64,000 bases of DNA from contig CAJVGD010000052.1 in NCBI GenBank assembly GCA_910890315.1, positions 124,001 to 188,000 on the forward strand, in the 5' to 3' direction. The notes beneath the pieces are model-generated. The model made no database searches. It had not been told where the DNA came from and saw nothing but the letters and a program-made list of their open reading frames with translations. Each line of letters opens with the position of its first letter. The stretch's first letter is position 1. This DNA is from Serendipita indica DSM 11827 (lineage: Eukaryota; Basidiomycota; Agaricomycetes; Sebacinales; Serendipitaceae). This document shows positions 22,520-32,437 of the stretch, piece after piece. Both the position numbers and the translations under genes were made by a program.

Positions 22520-24129
22520 CTTCGTCCATGACAGTAATTCAAATAATATTGCAAGCACCCAGCGGATACTTCCAATCTTGTAAACCTAATCTATCATATA
22601 TCATTGCAAGTATCCAACGCCTCGGCACCTGCAGCAAATCGTAAATCTATCGAGGAACCGGATTCCTGGGTTTCACAGGAGTTATAATCATCCTCGCAGT
22701 TTCTGTGGCCGTCTTTTTCATTATGATTACTCTCTGGCTGCTACTGGGTAACGATGTCACTCTCAATCTCCCGGCAGTACAATCAGATATTCGCGGTTGT
22801 GCACTTACACTTGCAAATTCAGATGATCAAGAGGTCTTTACGGTACCTCTATCAGTAATTAGCTGGGCAGCTCCCATGTTGAGGATGGTAACAGCAATTG
22901 CGGTGCAACAAATACAGCCTCTGGGTGGATGGATAATGTTCGCAACAATATTCTTGTGTATGATGGGATATCTTTATCGCCTGTGGAAGAAAAAGCTCCA
23001 CTTGTAAAGCATATTCTGGGAAAGCATACTCCCCTCGCAAATATTCCCCTCACAAATTAAGAAGGCTGCCAAAATCCCAAAGCCTTTCCAATGGTTCTTT
23101 GGGACTCATCAAGACATTGGATCTGAGAAAGAAAAAGAGCTTCCAGCAATCACTCGTCTGTGTGAAATAAGTACACTGGAGAAATCCGTTCTCAAGTACA
23201 CATTGATACTGTACCATATCAACGAGTGGCAAATTTCCCTTTATTACCAACTCAATAACAGGGCTCTTGGTTGGCATCTTGATTCATTGTTGCGATACCA
23301 TACATTTCCTTGTGAGCACCCACCAACATATAACACGGATGAGGTTGAACTACTTCCGTTACTGGCAGAGTGTGCAGCAGGCCAATATATCTCCGGTCTC
23401 GACTATAACAATAGCGAAGATGAGATATGCTCTCACACCAAGCCTAGACGAGGAATTAGCGCACTCTCTGGAGACCTGTCGACTCTGAAGCATCCTTCCC
23501 ATATGGAACTTGACATAGTAGTTCGGCTAGTTCTTTGGAGAAATCGTCCGTTGGATAGCTCATTCCATTCATTATGGGAAGAGCTTAACTCTGGCCACTG
23601 TAGCATAACAGGGCACGCCTTCTCCCACCGTCTTCTTACATATGCACTGCAGAGACTTCGCACCTACGCAATGACATCCATAGAGACCAAGAATTCAGCG
23701 TTTATGATGTGGATGACTGACAAGGTTTGTCAATTCTGCCATATTGCACTCCTAACGTATCATTTTCAGCTACTATGGTTCCCTTAACTCATGAATATTG
23801 ACGATGAATATCGAAGATGAATCTCTGACCAACGATGAGAGGTTGCGTTTTTGTTCACTTGTCTGCGAGGCGCCTTGGTTTAGACACTATCTTTCCCAGA
23901 GCGACAAAAGGGAACATGTCATTGGAGTACTGGAGAGAGAAGTCGACGTGCGACCGCGCCCTACAGTACCTACTCAAATCTTTCTACTCTGATTGATCTC
24001 CTCCGTCACACCGGCGATGGCGAGGAAGGGAAGGCGAGGCTCACAAAAATACACAATCTCACTATCTCGGAACCTTTTCGTTTTGAAGACCCACCCATGA
24101 GCTTCAACATCAGGTCAGAAGTCGCATAA
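22520..24129 (+). pseudogene. Multi-pass membrane family copy B, heavily decayed
   Basis: Homology to copies C and D runs through the whole stretch but in several frames. Pieces seen in order are SSMTVIQIIL, HISLQVSNASAPAA, a hydrophobic frame from 22682 (LAVSVAVFFIMITLWLLLG), KEKELPAITRLCEIS, and a long open part at 23203-23787 (YHINEWQISLYYQL, EVELLPLLAECAAGQYISGL, ISALSGDLSTLKHPSHMELD, VRLVLWRNRPLDSSFHSLWE, RLLTYALQRLRTYAMTS). After the conserved intron the tail (SLTNDERLRFCSLVCEAPWF) is again interrupted. Exon 1 is missing. Frame changes and stops occur in the 5' third, between the membrane part and the cytosolic part, and in the tail, so this copy is non-functional as read. Confidence 0.75.
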
Positions 24130-24389
24130 GTTCAGGGGAGGCTGGGCAGTTGATTCCCTTCTCAACACGAACCTCGCAAATCCATTATGAATATAGCTCA
24201 CTACGCTGCTCAAATACTTCCCTGACATACGGTTTCAAGAAGAATACGAGGTCTCGGATCATCCTTCCCGCCAATGTGGTCAGATCATACATGCTGCGTT
24301 CCTTAGACATTCTATGCATATATTCCGGGACCTGATTTTATTCTATTCAGAGATTTATTTCTTGACACGGTTATTAGGGACTGTTCAGG

Positions 24390-24990
24390 AGTCTTTGACC
24401 TGGCTGACAATAGCGAGCAAAACGCCTGAGCCTGGTAAACATGTCGACCCACTGATTGCAGGGAAAAAATATGGGGCATTAATGTCAAAATGGATAACGA
24501 TCGACCTTCGTCACTGAGTGGGCAGAATCGCTCCACCGCGTCGGGCGTATGAAGAGCGTAAGTGCTTTGAGGATAATCGACATATGAGTTCCTATCACAA
24601 CGATAGCAAGTGATTATTATGCGAGCAGGACTGGATACACGAGCGATGAATCGCCTAGATAGGCGTGCGTCTACTTTAATCGGAAGTACGGCTGCGTACG
24701 ATTCGATCCGTATGAACGCTCTAACTGGAGGGCGTTTCCCGTCACGCTGAGCGGGACTAATGACTTCAAGTAAGACATTTTGATTCTCCTTAACCGTGTT
24801 ACCCGGCAGCAAGCACCACAAATATTGCTTTAGGACCGGGACTTACGACCCGGATGCCGGCGAGGTGTATAACGTTCATAGTGACGGAAAAGAGGAGATG
24901 GATTGAACAATGGGCGACCGAGGCGTCGTTGTCACCGAGGTTTTGATGATACACCGCGATTCTAATGAATGCGGAGTAGCCCAGGGTTAC
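24390..24990 (-). pseudogene. EXPERA type II relic (third gene of module 1)
   Basis: The minus strand matches E3, E5 and E6 at the DNA level through exon 3, exon 2 and exon 1. Recognisable marks are the segment equivalent to PAIMWVDMF (plus strand near 24440-24470), the DQTLDAVSKFYAL region (24500-24560) and the VLPLWP/PVLKQ region (24830-24900). Indels and stops prevent any long reading frame. The orientation and place equal those of E3 in module 2 and E5 in module 3. This identification rests on visual alignment. Confidence 0.7.
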
Positions 24991-25505
24991 TTAAACGAAC
25001 CAGCTAGTACATCTATTTTCCTCTGATGCTGAATCCTTCTTTGTCTCCGAGAAGCACGATGCCGTTTCCCGCGGATACTGGGCGGCTTCAGACGAGTCGC
25101 ATGAAAGAACGGTAGCAGCAACGAGAAATACTCATTAAATTGAATATACACCCCGCGGAAAGTGTGCTTTGGGCGTCTTGGCTGAACAGCCAGATTCGGT
25201 CGAATTCAAGGCGTAGTCGTGGGTGGCTCATGTCCCGCATCAAACGAAAACTCTCACCGGAGCACCGACGCAGCCGGCGAAACATGCCCGCTTGACGTCC
25301 ATCTTTGCACTGCGAATACGAATGTTTAGCGCCTAGCGCGCTGCTGATGTGCGGGCGCACTGGTCGACAGGAACATAAAACATCGACTTGGACTATGACC
25401 AAACTTGCATAAAAGGGTAGGACGATCACCTATTGTAGTCCCGTCTCGACTCTGACCCTAACGGTTACTCGAACGCAAAGCAAAGACGCACTGTAACCAT
25501 CGCCA
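24991..25505. promoter_or_regulatory. Divergent promoter block between EXPERA type II relic and E2
   Basis: This intergenic block resembles 30839-31391, the gap between E3 and E4. Shared features are a CCGAGAAGCACGA segment near the type II side and, near the type I side, a run reading AGCGCGC...GTTCGACAGG-like sequence followed by CATCAACTTTGACC-like sequence. Both blocks separate head-to-head EXPERA genes, so they probably contain two back-to-back promoters copied with the genes. Confidence 0.55.
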
Positions 25506-26243
25506 ATGACACCTAAACCACTCAAAAGTAGACGACTCGACTTGGTCTACGTCATCTTCTTCGTCGTACATCTCATCATAACCCTCACTCTCGACGTTTT
25601 GCCGCTCTGGCCCTCCTCCCTCCAAAGCATGCCCGTAATAAGGGATATCTATGCATTTCTCAAGAGAGTCTCGTTCGACTACCTCACCAAGAGCAAGGAT
25701 CCGTTTGCGCTCGCGACCTGGGGTCTCGTACAGCACGAATGGGAGTTTTATTTCATGAGGGTTTTCATGTACATGGAATTGTATGTTCAATTCCATCGTT
25801 CCTGTCGTCAAAATTGCTGAGTGCTGATATAGAGTCATCCAACTTCCGGCATTTATTCTCGGGACATATGGACTATATAAAAGTACGAACCTCCCAGCTA
25901 CTTGTACCGCTTCGGTTTCACTAACGACACTAACATAGATAATCCAAGTTATTATTCGGTGATCCTTTGTTACGCCACGGCCGCGCTCGTCACGACGACG
26001 ACGTGCTTCGTCAACGCAATCAAATTACCTTCAGCGGAAGATCCATCTCTCGATGCAAGCTCCAAGTTTTACGCGGTCACGAATGAAGTACGCTGGAGAA
26101 TTCTAGGCCCACTCATCCCGTTCTTGGTTATCCCGGCGGTTATGTGGGTAGATATGTTCGTTCGAATCATGGATCTGGTGAGCATAGGCGCCTATAAGAA
26201 AGCGTTGGCGGCGAAGGCAGGAAAGGCAAAGAAGGAACTCTAG
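25506..26243 (+). CDS. EXPERA/TMEM97-like membrane protein, type I (E2)
   Basis: Exons 25506-25780, 25833-25882 and 25939-26243 encode 209 residues, with intron positions and phases identical to E1 and E4. Key segments are RRLDLVYVIFFVVHLIITLT, DVLPLWPSS, HEWEFYFMRVFMYMEL, IQLPAFILGTYGLYK, YSVILCYATAALVTTTTCF and LIPFLVIPAVMWVDMFVRIM. The end is Lys-rich (KAKKEL). All three exons are open and splice sites are canonical, so the copy looks intact. It is closer to E4 than to E1, for example in LPSAEDPSLDASSKFYAV. It opens module 2 and is divergent from the relic to its left. Confidence 0.86.
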
Positions 26244-26832
26244 TCCGTCTTGTCACGACAGCGACTAGCGAGGTCTGGCAAGAAAATTTCTAGAACAGTG
26301 TTTGCCGCGATATATTATCTAATAGAACTATAAGACGAGCCAATGCCAACACGCCCACGGCGTCATGTTTTACTGGCAATGCCTTGAAAGCCGTCGTATC
26401 TCGAATTCGAACCTCCTTCCAGACATGAACGTATCCTCTCCGAGTCCTCTTTACTATACGGCTGGACTCGGTGGGCTTTGATGTTTCCCATTCTGTTCCT
26501 TCCGGTTTCTATAGGCCGGCTGATATCTAGGAGATTAACCAACGTATATAGTGGTGAAAATAGTCTTATTGAGCAGTGTGATTATTGAGATGGGCACTAG
26601 CGACTCTTCCGGGCGTCCTCGACTTGACTAGCCCCATAAGAAATTCTTGGCGACGTGGAAGACTCCAAGAAGTGCGGCCGAATGCTTTTTTTCTTCTCTA
26701 TTGTATCTTAGAACTTGGGTTGGGTACTATCACTACGGCAAAACAGTCGGACGTCTGCAGTCTCCGCATTTGTGAACGTTGGACCCGACCCGCCGCCTTG
26801 ATTAAACCAAATCCAGCATACTTATCTGTTAG
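26244..26832. other. Spacer between E2 and the F-box pseudogene
   Basis: About 590 bp with no supported gene. It contains the E2 3' UTR and probably one edge of the segment that brought in the F-box sequence. No terminal repeats were seen. Confidence 0.4.
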
Positions 26833-27728
26833 ATGGATCAGATGGCTTCCAATAACATCACGATATCAGATCTGCTATCACAACTCCGCGCTCAGGCCAA
26901 CTTTTCAGGGAGAATGACATGTTCTGACCACCAAACTGTCGAAGAATACAATCGGATAATACTCGAACGTAATAGAATCTATAATTTAACGAGAAGTACG
27001 GCTATCAGCAATGTACCCAATGAAATCCTCCAGGAGATCTTCGAGTGGTTCACAGAACCATATGTCGCCGACGGCAAATGGACTCATACCAACACCCTAC
27101 TGCTGACGAATGTATGCAAATGATGGACGAATCTTACATTTAATACGCCTTCAGTCTGGGCCATAGTGGTTGCAAGCGTTATGACTGAAGATACACTTGC
27201 GATGATGTCAGTTTCCCTGGAACTCTCCAAAGATTTCCCGCTCACCCTTCTATATGACTATGGCTATTCCCACACGCAGACGTTTGACTTATTTGCTCAG
27301 CACTGGAGATGGGTGACTGCCGTGCGAATAAACATGTTGGCTATCAACTCTTCAGAAGATCACCTCAAAGGCGTAATCTTTCCCAGACTGTAGAGTTTCG
27401 AAGTGGCATGGCCGATTGGTGCCGGGCACATCCATCAACAAAGCCTTGACAAATTCATCGAAACCCATTTTTCTCCTCTCGGTTCATCCCTAAATTCTGG
27501 GTACCGCTTCTCACATACAGATTTTTCAGCTTTGAACAAGCTAAGCATCAACTATGATCGGTTATGCCCTTTCGAAGATGTTATTTCCTACATAGTATCT
27601 CTAGAGGACTTGAGAGGAGTAGATGTTAAGGGAGCCTCTATTTACGTGAGGGACATTTCAAGGATTCTGGACGGGGCAGAGCCACAGTGGACATCATTGC
27701 GACTGATGGGGCCAAATACTTGCACAAA
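26833..27728 (+). pseudogene. F-box protein gene, broken and 3' truncated
   Basis: One frame runs through this stretch with an F-box motif SNVPNEILQEIFEWFTEP, preceded by a helical N-terminus (VEEYNRIILERNRIYNLTRS) typical of basidiomycete F-box proteins. The usual continuation (VC+RW..L....PSLW) appears as NVCK followed by a stop and then WTNLTFNTPSVWAIVV. In-frame stops are present at 27121-27123 and 27391-27393. The frame then reads on as a leucine-rich-like region (LNKLSINYDRLCPFEDVISY, QWTSLRLMGPNTC) until it is replaced by EXPERA sequence at 27729. It sits only in module 2 and explains why that module is longer. F-box proteins normally recruit substrates to SCF ubiquitin ligases; this one is not functional as read. 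Confidence 0.75.
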
Positions 27729-27818
27729 ACCGTCTTCTTCGTCACCGTCAACTTGCCTTCGGTGAATGACACCTCACTCGACGCCACCTCGAAGTTTTAC
27801 GCACTCACGGATGAAGGA
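27729..27818 (+). repeat. 90-nt copy of E1 exon 3 sequence
   Basis: This stretch matches 21772-21861 of E1 at about 85 of 90 positions and encodes the same segment (VFFVTVNLPS...LDATSKFYALTDEG). It lacks the rest of the gene. It joins directly to the F-box pseudogene and looks like a patch left by non-allelic recombination or gene conversion. Confidence 0.8.
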
Positions 27819-28194
27819 ACTGTAGAGCTTTGGGTATGAATTAAGCGAGTGATGCAATTGACACAGCTATAGCGCCGAACGCCCACGAGTTACAGTATAC
27901 ACAGGAAGCACGCCGTTCGTGGCCTGTTCCTGTCGTTCTCTTCGCTGAATAAAGTTTGATTTCACGCTACCAATTCATCCTCTAAAGGTTATCTCTGCCG
28001 CCTCCAGTTCCAGTCTCCTCCCAGCTAGCACGCACCGTCTCCATTTCAAACCCGGCAAGCGTTTATAAGAGGGCCCCAGATCGACTGGATGTTTTCAACC
28101 CGCCGTGAACCGCGTTTGACTGGGCGGCTCGCGGGTTCTTGGCCCAAACTCCTAACAATCCCAATTGAGCACTGGAAGTATTACACTGATACGA

Positions 28195-29970
28195 ATGAAC
28201 TCCTCGACTTTACCATCAATATGGACCCTATACCTCGAGGAAGTGCTGCCAGAGATTCGAGCTAGAAAAAGACAATTCTATTCCCTCCTGCAAATTGCAC
28301 TCGTATTTGTGAGTATTCGGTCACTATACTCCGATTTGGGAAACTGAAGCTTTCTGTAGTTGACCCTCTGCCTCGCTTCGTCCCTAACAGCTGCCCAAAT
28401 ACTAATTCAAGACTGGGACGAAGATTCTTCAGACCTAATCTATTTAGTAGATCATATCTCACTGCAAATATTCAACGGTTCCACACCCGCTGCAGGATAT
28501 TTCGAGGAACCCGATGCTGAACCCACTCGCTCGAATTATGAACTCTGGATAACAGTAGTCTTTGTCCTCGGCTTTTCCTTGTTTGTTGTTCTGATCAGTA
28601 TTACGCTCTCTGCCCTGATATACTATGAAAGCGATCTCCCAGCAGCGCATCTCGCCGATACACGAGGGCGTGCAGTTGCAGTTACCACATTGGAACCAGT
28701 ACTCGCTCGGGCATACAAGATTGCCTTATTGGGTTCAAATCTAGTTTTTATGTTTGTAGGAGTCATTTCCGTCAAATCGCTAGTCGGCTATTTATTCGCT
28801 GGCACCTTTATTCTTTGCTGGCTACTTGGGGGATTGCTCTTTTGGCGGATGGACAGGCGTAAAAGCAAGAGAAAGGCCCGAGACCTCGACTATGCAACTT
28901 ATTCCTTCACAAAAATCCCAGGTCTCTCTGAAAGTCAGCAAGAAGAGCTTCCCGTGCTAACTCGTCTTTGTATAACCGGTGCACAAGAGCCCGTGATGCT
29001 CAAATATGTAGTGGCGCTTCAGCATATCAATGCGTGGCGAATGCCCATTCCGTACCAGCTTGGTATCAAGTCTCTCGGTTGGTACCTCAATCGCTTCTTG
29101 CGATATGGCTCTCTTCCCCACGAGTATCCCAAAACATATGACCGTGGAGAGGTTGAGTTACTTCCCATACTGGCGGAGTGTGCGGCTGATCAGTATATCT
29201 CCGGTCTCGACTATGTCAGGGACGAAGACGAGGCATGCTCTCATACAGAGGCTCGAGAAGGTGGTATCAGTGCGCTTTTTGGAGACCTTTCGGCTCTGAA
29301 ACATCCCTCTCGCATAGAATTGGACGTGATTGTCCGACTTGTTCTCTGGAGGAATCGTCCGCTTGACGATTCATTCCGTTCACTATGGCAGGAGCTTCAA
29401 TCTGGTCGTTGTCCAATAACAGGACGAAGGTACTCCAAACGAATCCTCGATTATGCACTTCAGCGACTTCGCATGTACGCAATAACATCTCGGGGTCAGA
29501 TAATGCGAATTTCATAATCTGGGTGACCACAGAGGTTCGTTGAAATGGCTGGATTTTTATCTATGCTAATATAAAGCCTACAGCTTCCTCTCTTTGCCGA
29601 CCTTATCGGTATCAGCGACTCATCTCTCAGCAGCTATGACAAGCTCCGCTTCTGCACACTCATATGTAGTAGTCCTTGGTTTCCGCACTATATCTCCCAA
29701 GGTGATATACGCGAATATATTGTCGAACTAATGGAGAAGGAAGCGCCGAACGAAACTCCATCACATCCATACCTCAACCTGTGTCCTTTGATTGATAGCC
29801 TAGGTCGCGACGACGACGACGAGACGACGACGGCTAGGTTTACGGCTTTGCGTGGTCTTACCGTTTCAAGGGCCTACGCTCCTCACGTTACTGCTATCTA
29901 TTCGGTGGTTTCGCTCGAGTCTCAAGTCGAGACTGTTGTTTCCCAGGTCCGAAACTCCTGGGAGGCATGA
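28195..29970 (+). pseudogene. Multi-pass membrane family copy C, nearly intact
   Basis: Exon 1 (28195-28308) reads MNSSTLPSIWTLYLEEVLPE, and exon 2 starts at 28360. Hydrophobic helices are WITVVFVLGFSLFVVLISI, IALLGSNLVFMFVGVISV and YLFAGTFILCWLLGGLLF. The conserved cytosolic part has EELPVLTRLCITGAQEPV, EVELLPILAECAADQYISGL, ISALFGDLSALKHPS, VRLVLWRNRPLDDSFRSLW and YALQRLRMYAITS. After that the frame ends at 29517 because one base seems missing in the Gly codon where copy A has RGS. In the shifted frame the conserved sequence goes on (SDNANFIIWVTTE), through an intron at about 29535-29582, to a tail ending at 29970 (DKLRFCTLICSSPWFPHYIS). It is either a very young pseudogene or a base-calling error. 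Confidence 0.7.
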
Positions 29971-30126
29971 ACATATGCCTATATTCTCATCAAGCACCCC
30001 TTCGTATCTTGTCGTATCGTGTCAGCAGTTTATGTCCGTCCACTCATGCGAATAATTATTGAAGTTTTCCTTATGCCAGACCCCATAAACTTTAAACATA
30101 ATGAATATATTAAACTGTTCTGATTA

Positions 30127-30838
30127 TTAACGTGGTTGCTGGCGAGTCTTCCCGCTTTCTTTGACGGAATGTGCGACTGCAACCAGACCTCTTAGTCTGA
30201 TGAACATGTCAACCCACATGATTGCAGGGATGAGAAGATAGGGTGCTATTGCCCGTATTAGCGACGATCGAGCACCGTCACTAAGCGCGTAGAATTTTGA
30301 CACCGCATCAAGCGTCTGGTCGGAAGCGCTTGGTGCTTTGAGAACAGTAGCCATGTGTGTACCTGTCATCACAAGGGCGGCTGATGCGTATGCGAATAGG
30401 ACCGGATATACACTCGTCAAATCTAGTGGATGTCAGCGTCGCCGATCGTTTCCCAAAGCGTCCTTACTTTGACGCAAGCCACGAATAACAAGGATGAACG
30501 CAGGAATGAGAAATAACCTAGGTATCGTGAGTAAAGTTGGGATTGCTGAGAGCACCTACGTACAGCTCGATCCACATGAACGCTCTAAATGAATAGAACT
30601 CCCAGTCCCGCTGGACACGACCAAGAATGGCAAGCATGAAAGGATCGTTTGTCTTGATTGTATGATCCTCAGCGAACGCCGCAAAGGCACCGTGGATCTG
30701 CTTCAAGACTGGGATTTGAGTTGTGAATGATGGCCAGAGCGGAAGAACGTCGACAGTGACGGAAAAGAAGAGGTGAATTGAGCAGTAGACGACGTAGAGA
30801 AAGTCGAGTGGCCGTCGTCGAAGAGATTTTACTGACAT
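30127..30838 (-). CDS. EXPERA/TMEM97-like membrane protein, type II (E3)
   Basis: Exons 30838-30564, 30517-30468 and 30422-30127 encode 206 residues. It has the same 275/50-nt exon plan as type I but a distinct sequence: RRPLDFLYVVYCSIHLFFSV, TVDVLPLWPSFTTQIPVL, KTNDPFMLAILG, RDWEFYSFRAFMWIEL, YPVLFAYASAALVMTGTHMA, LKAPSASDQTLDAVSKFYAL and IAPYLLIPAIMWVDMFIRLR. The C-terminus is basic (KTRQQPR) instead of ending KKEL. All exons are open. It closes module 2 and is head-to-head with E4 across a 553-bp shared promoter region, so the two could be co-regulated. The sterol-related role of the domain is known; the role of this copy is not. Confidence 0.86.
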
Positions 30839-31391
30839 GCTCGTGATCCGACGCGGAGCAAATCAAGCTGCAGGAATACTCGCGAGCTAGGGATATTGAA
30901 CGTCCTGATGTTAAAAGCACCTTTGTTCCGAGAAGCACGAGGTCATCTTCGCCCACACCGGCCAGCGTCGGACGCGTCGGACTCGAGAATGACAGAAGTG
31001 CTGGGAAATGCATCCTTCAAGTGACTCTCCACGCTACGGAAATGCAATCTGACTTTTCCATGCGTCTGAATTGGACAGTCTGAGTCTGTCGAGGTCCAGG
31101 TTTGGTCGCTTCTCACCTTGGCCAGGACATTGGAATCCACGAACTGTCAATGGCCGACCAGATTTGCTGGACGTCTAAAGTTGGCCTGCAATAGGATAAA
31201 CTGCGAGCGTCTAGCTTAGCGCGCGGCTTTATCTGAGCGCACCGTTCGACAGGCACAGGCAAACATCAACTTTGACCACAACCACACTTTTGTTCAAAAG
31301 GAATACGAGCAGCTACTATAGCCCTTCTCAGCACCATATCCAACACGTCGACTGTTGCCCCAACGCAGAACGAAGACGCACTGTCACGGCA
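30839..31391. promoter_or_regulatory. Divergent promoter block between E3 and E4
   Basis: A 553-bp gap between two head-to-head EXPERA genes that matches 24991-25505. Retention of the same blocks in both copies suggests that the duplicated unit included its regulatory DNA. No clear TATA box was assigned. Confidence 0.55.
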
Positions 31392-32125
31392 ATGACCCCC
31401 AAACCGCTCAGCAGTCGTCCACTCGACTTGCTCTATGTCGTCTTCTTCGTCCTTCATCTCATCATAACGCTCACCATCGACATCTTGCCGCTCTGGCCCG
31501 CCTCTGCGCAAACCCTGCCCGTGATAAAGGATGTCTATAACGCGCTGAAGAGCGTATCGTACGACTACATGACAAAGAGCAAAGACCCATTCGCGCTCGC
31601 GAGTTGGGGTCTCGTCCAGCACGAATGGGAGTTTTACTTCATGAAGATTTTCCTATACATGGAGTTGTATGCTTGCTGTCATCTTTTCTCGATGTTGAGA
31701 GTACTGATTGACTGCGTAGGGTGATTCAGATCCCAGCATTTATTCTTGGAACATATGGACTCCACAAAAGTGCGAACCTCTCAGCCCTCGTACCCGCTTC
31801 CACTAATGATTCCAACATAGATAAGCCAACCTTTTACCCGTTAATACTTTGCTACGCCACCGCCGCGCTCGTTACGACGACGACGGTTCTCTTTGTCGCC
31901 ATCAACTTGCCTTCGGCGGACGATCCCTCGCTCGACGCAAGCTCCAAGTTTTACGCTCTCACGCACCAAGCACGTTGGACGATTCTCGGTCCACTCATTC
32001 CGTTCTTGGCTATTCCGGCGGTTATGTGGGTGGACATGTTCATTCGGGTCATGGACCTCGTGAGTGTATGTGCATATAAGAAAACCGTGGCGGAGAGAGC
32101 AGGAAGGAAGAAGAAAGAGCTCTAG
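31392..32125 (+). CDS. EXPERA/TMEM97-like membrane protein, type I (E4)
   Basis: Exons 31392-31666, 31720-31769 and 31821-32125 encode 209 residues. Diagnostic parts are SRPLDLLYVVFFVLHLIITL, TIDILPLWPASAQTLPVIKD, QHEWEFYFMKIFLYMEL, IQIPAFILGTYGLHK, LCYATAALVTTTTVLFVAIN, LPSADDPSLDASSKFYALT and LIPFLAIPAVMWVDMFIRVM. It ends KKKEL, a dilysine-like ER signal. The first intron starts GTATGC and the second GTGCGA, both canonical. It is the closest relative of E2 in the window and opens module 3, the best preserved module. Confidence 0.87.
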
Positions 32126-32437
32126 TCTCTGGTGACAACCGCGACTGACAAACTCCGACAAGTTCTAGAGCGATTCTCGCCACATTTTTCGTGCAAATGA
32201 TGTGATTTCGACCCTCTCTCGAGAGCCAAAAAGTGATTATGAGCTCGAACGCGTTCTAGCCTCCACTAAGTGCCAGCACTTTCGTCCAGTCGGTATAACC
32301 TTGTTTCGAAGTACTACTTATATAAGGCGAGCACGAATATAGTTACGCCTCACTTTTTGCAAGATCACTGCCATCCTGCCAAACCCTGACGTGAATTGAC
32401 ATTTGCTGCACACACACATTTTGATCAAACATCCCAA

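Noticed and set aside
24312-24821. Minus-strand open frame of 169 codons as a gene of its own
   Set aside because: It overlaps the DNA-level match to EXPERA type II genes in a wrong frame and is a by-product of the relic.
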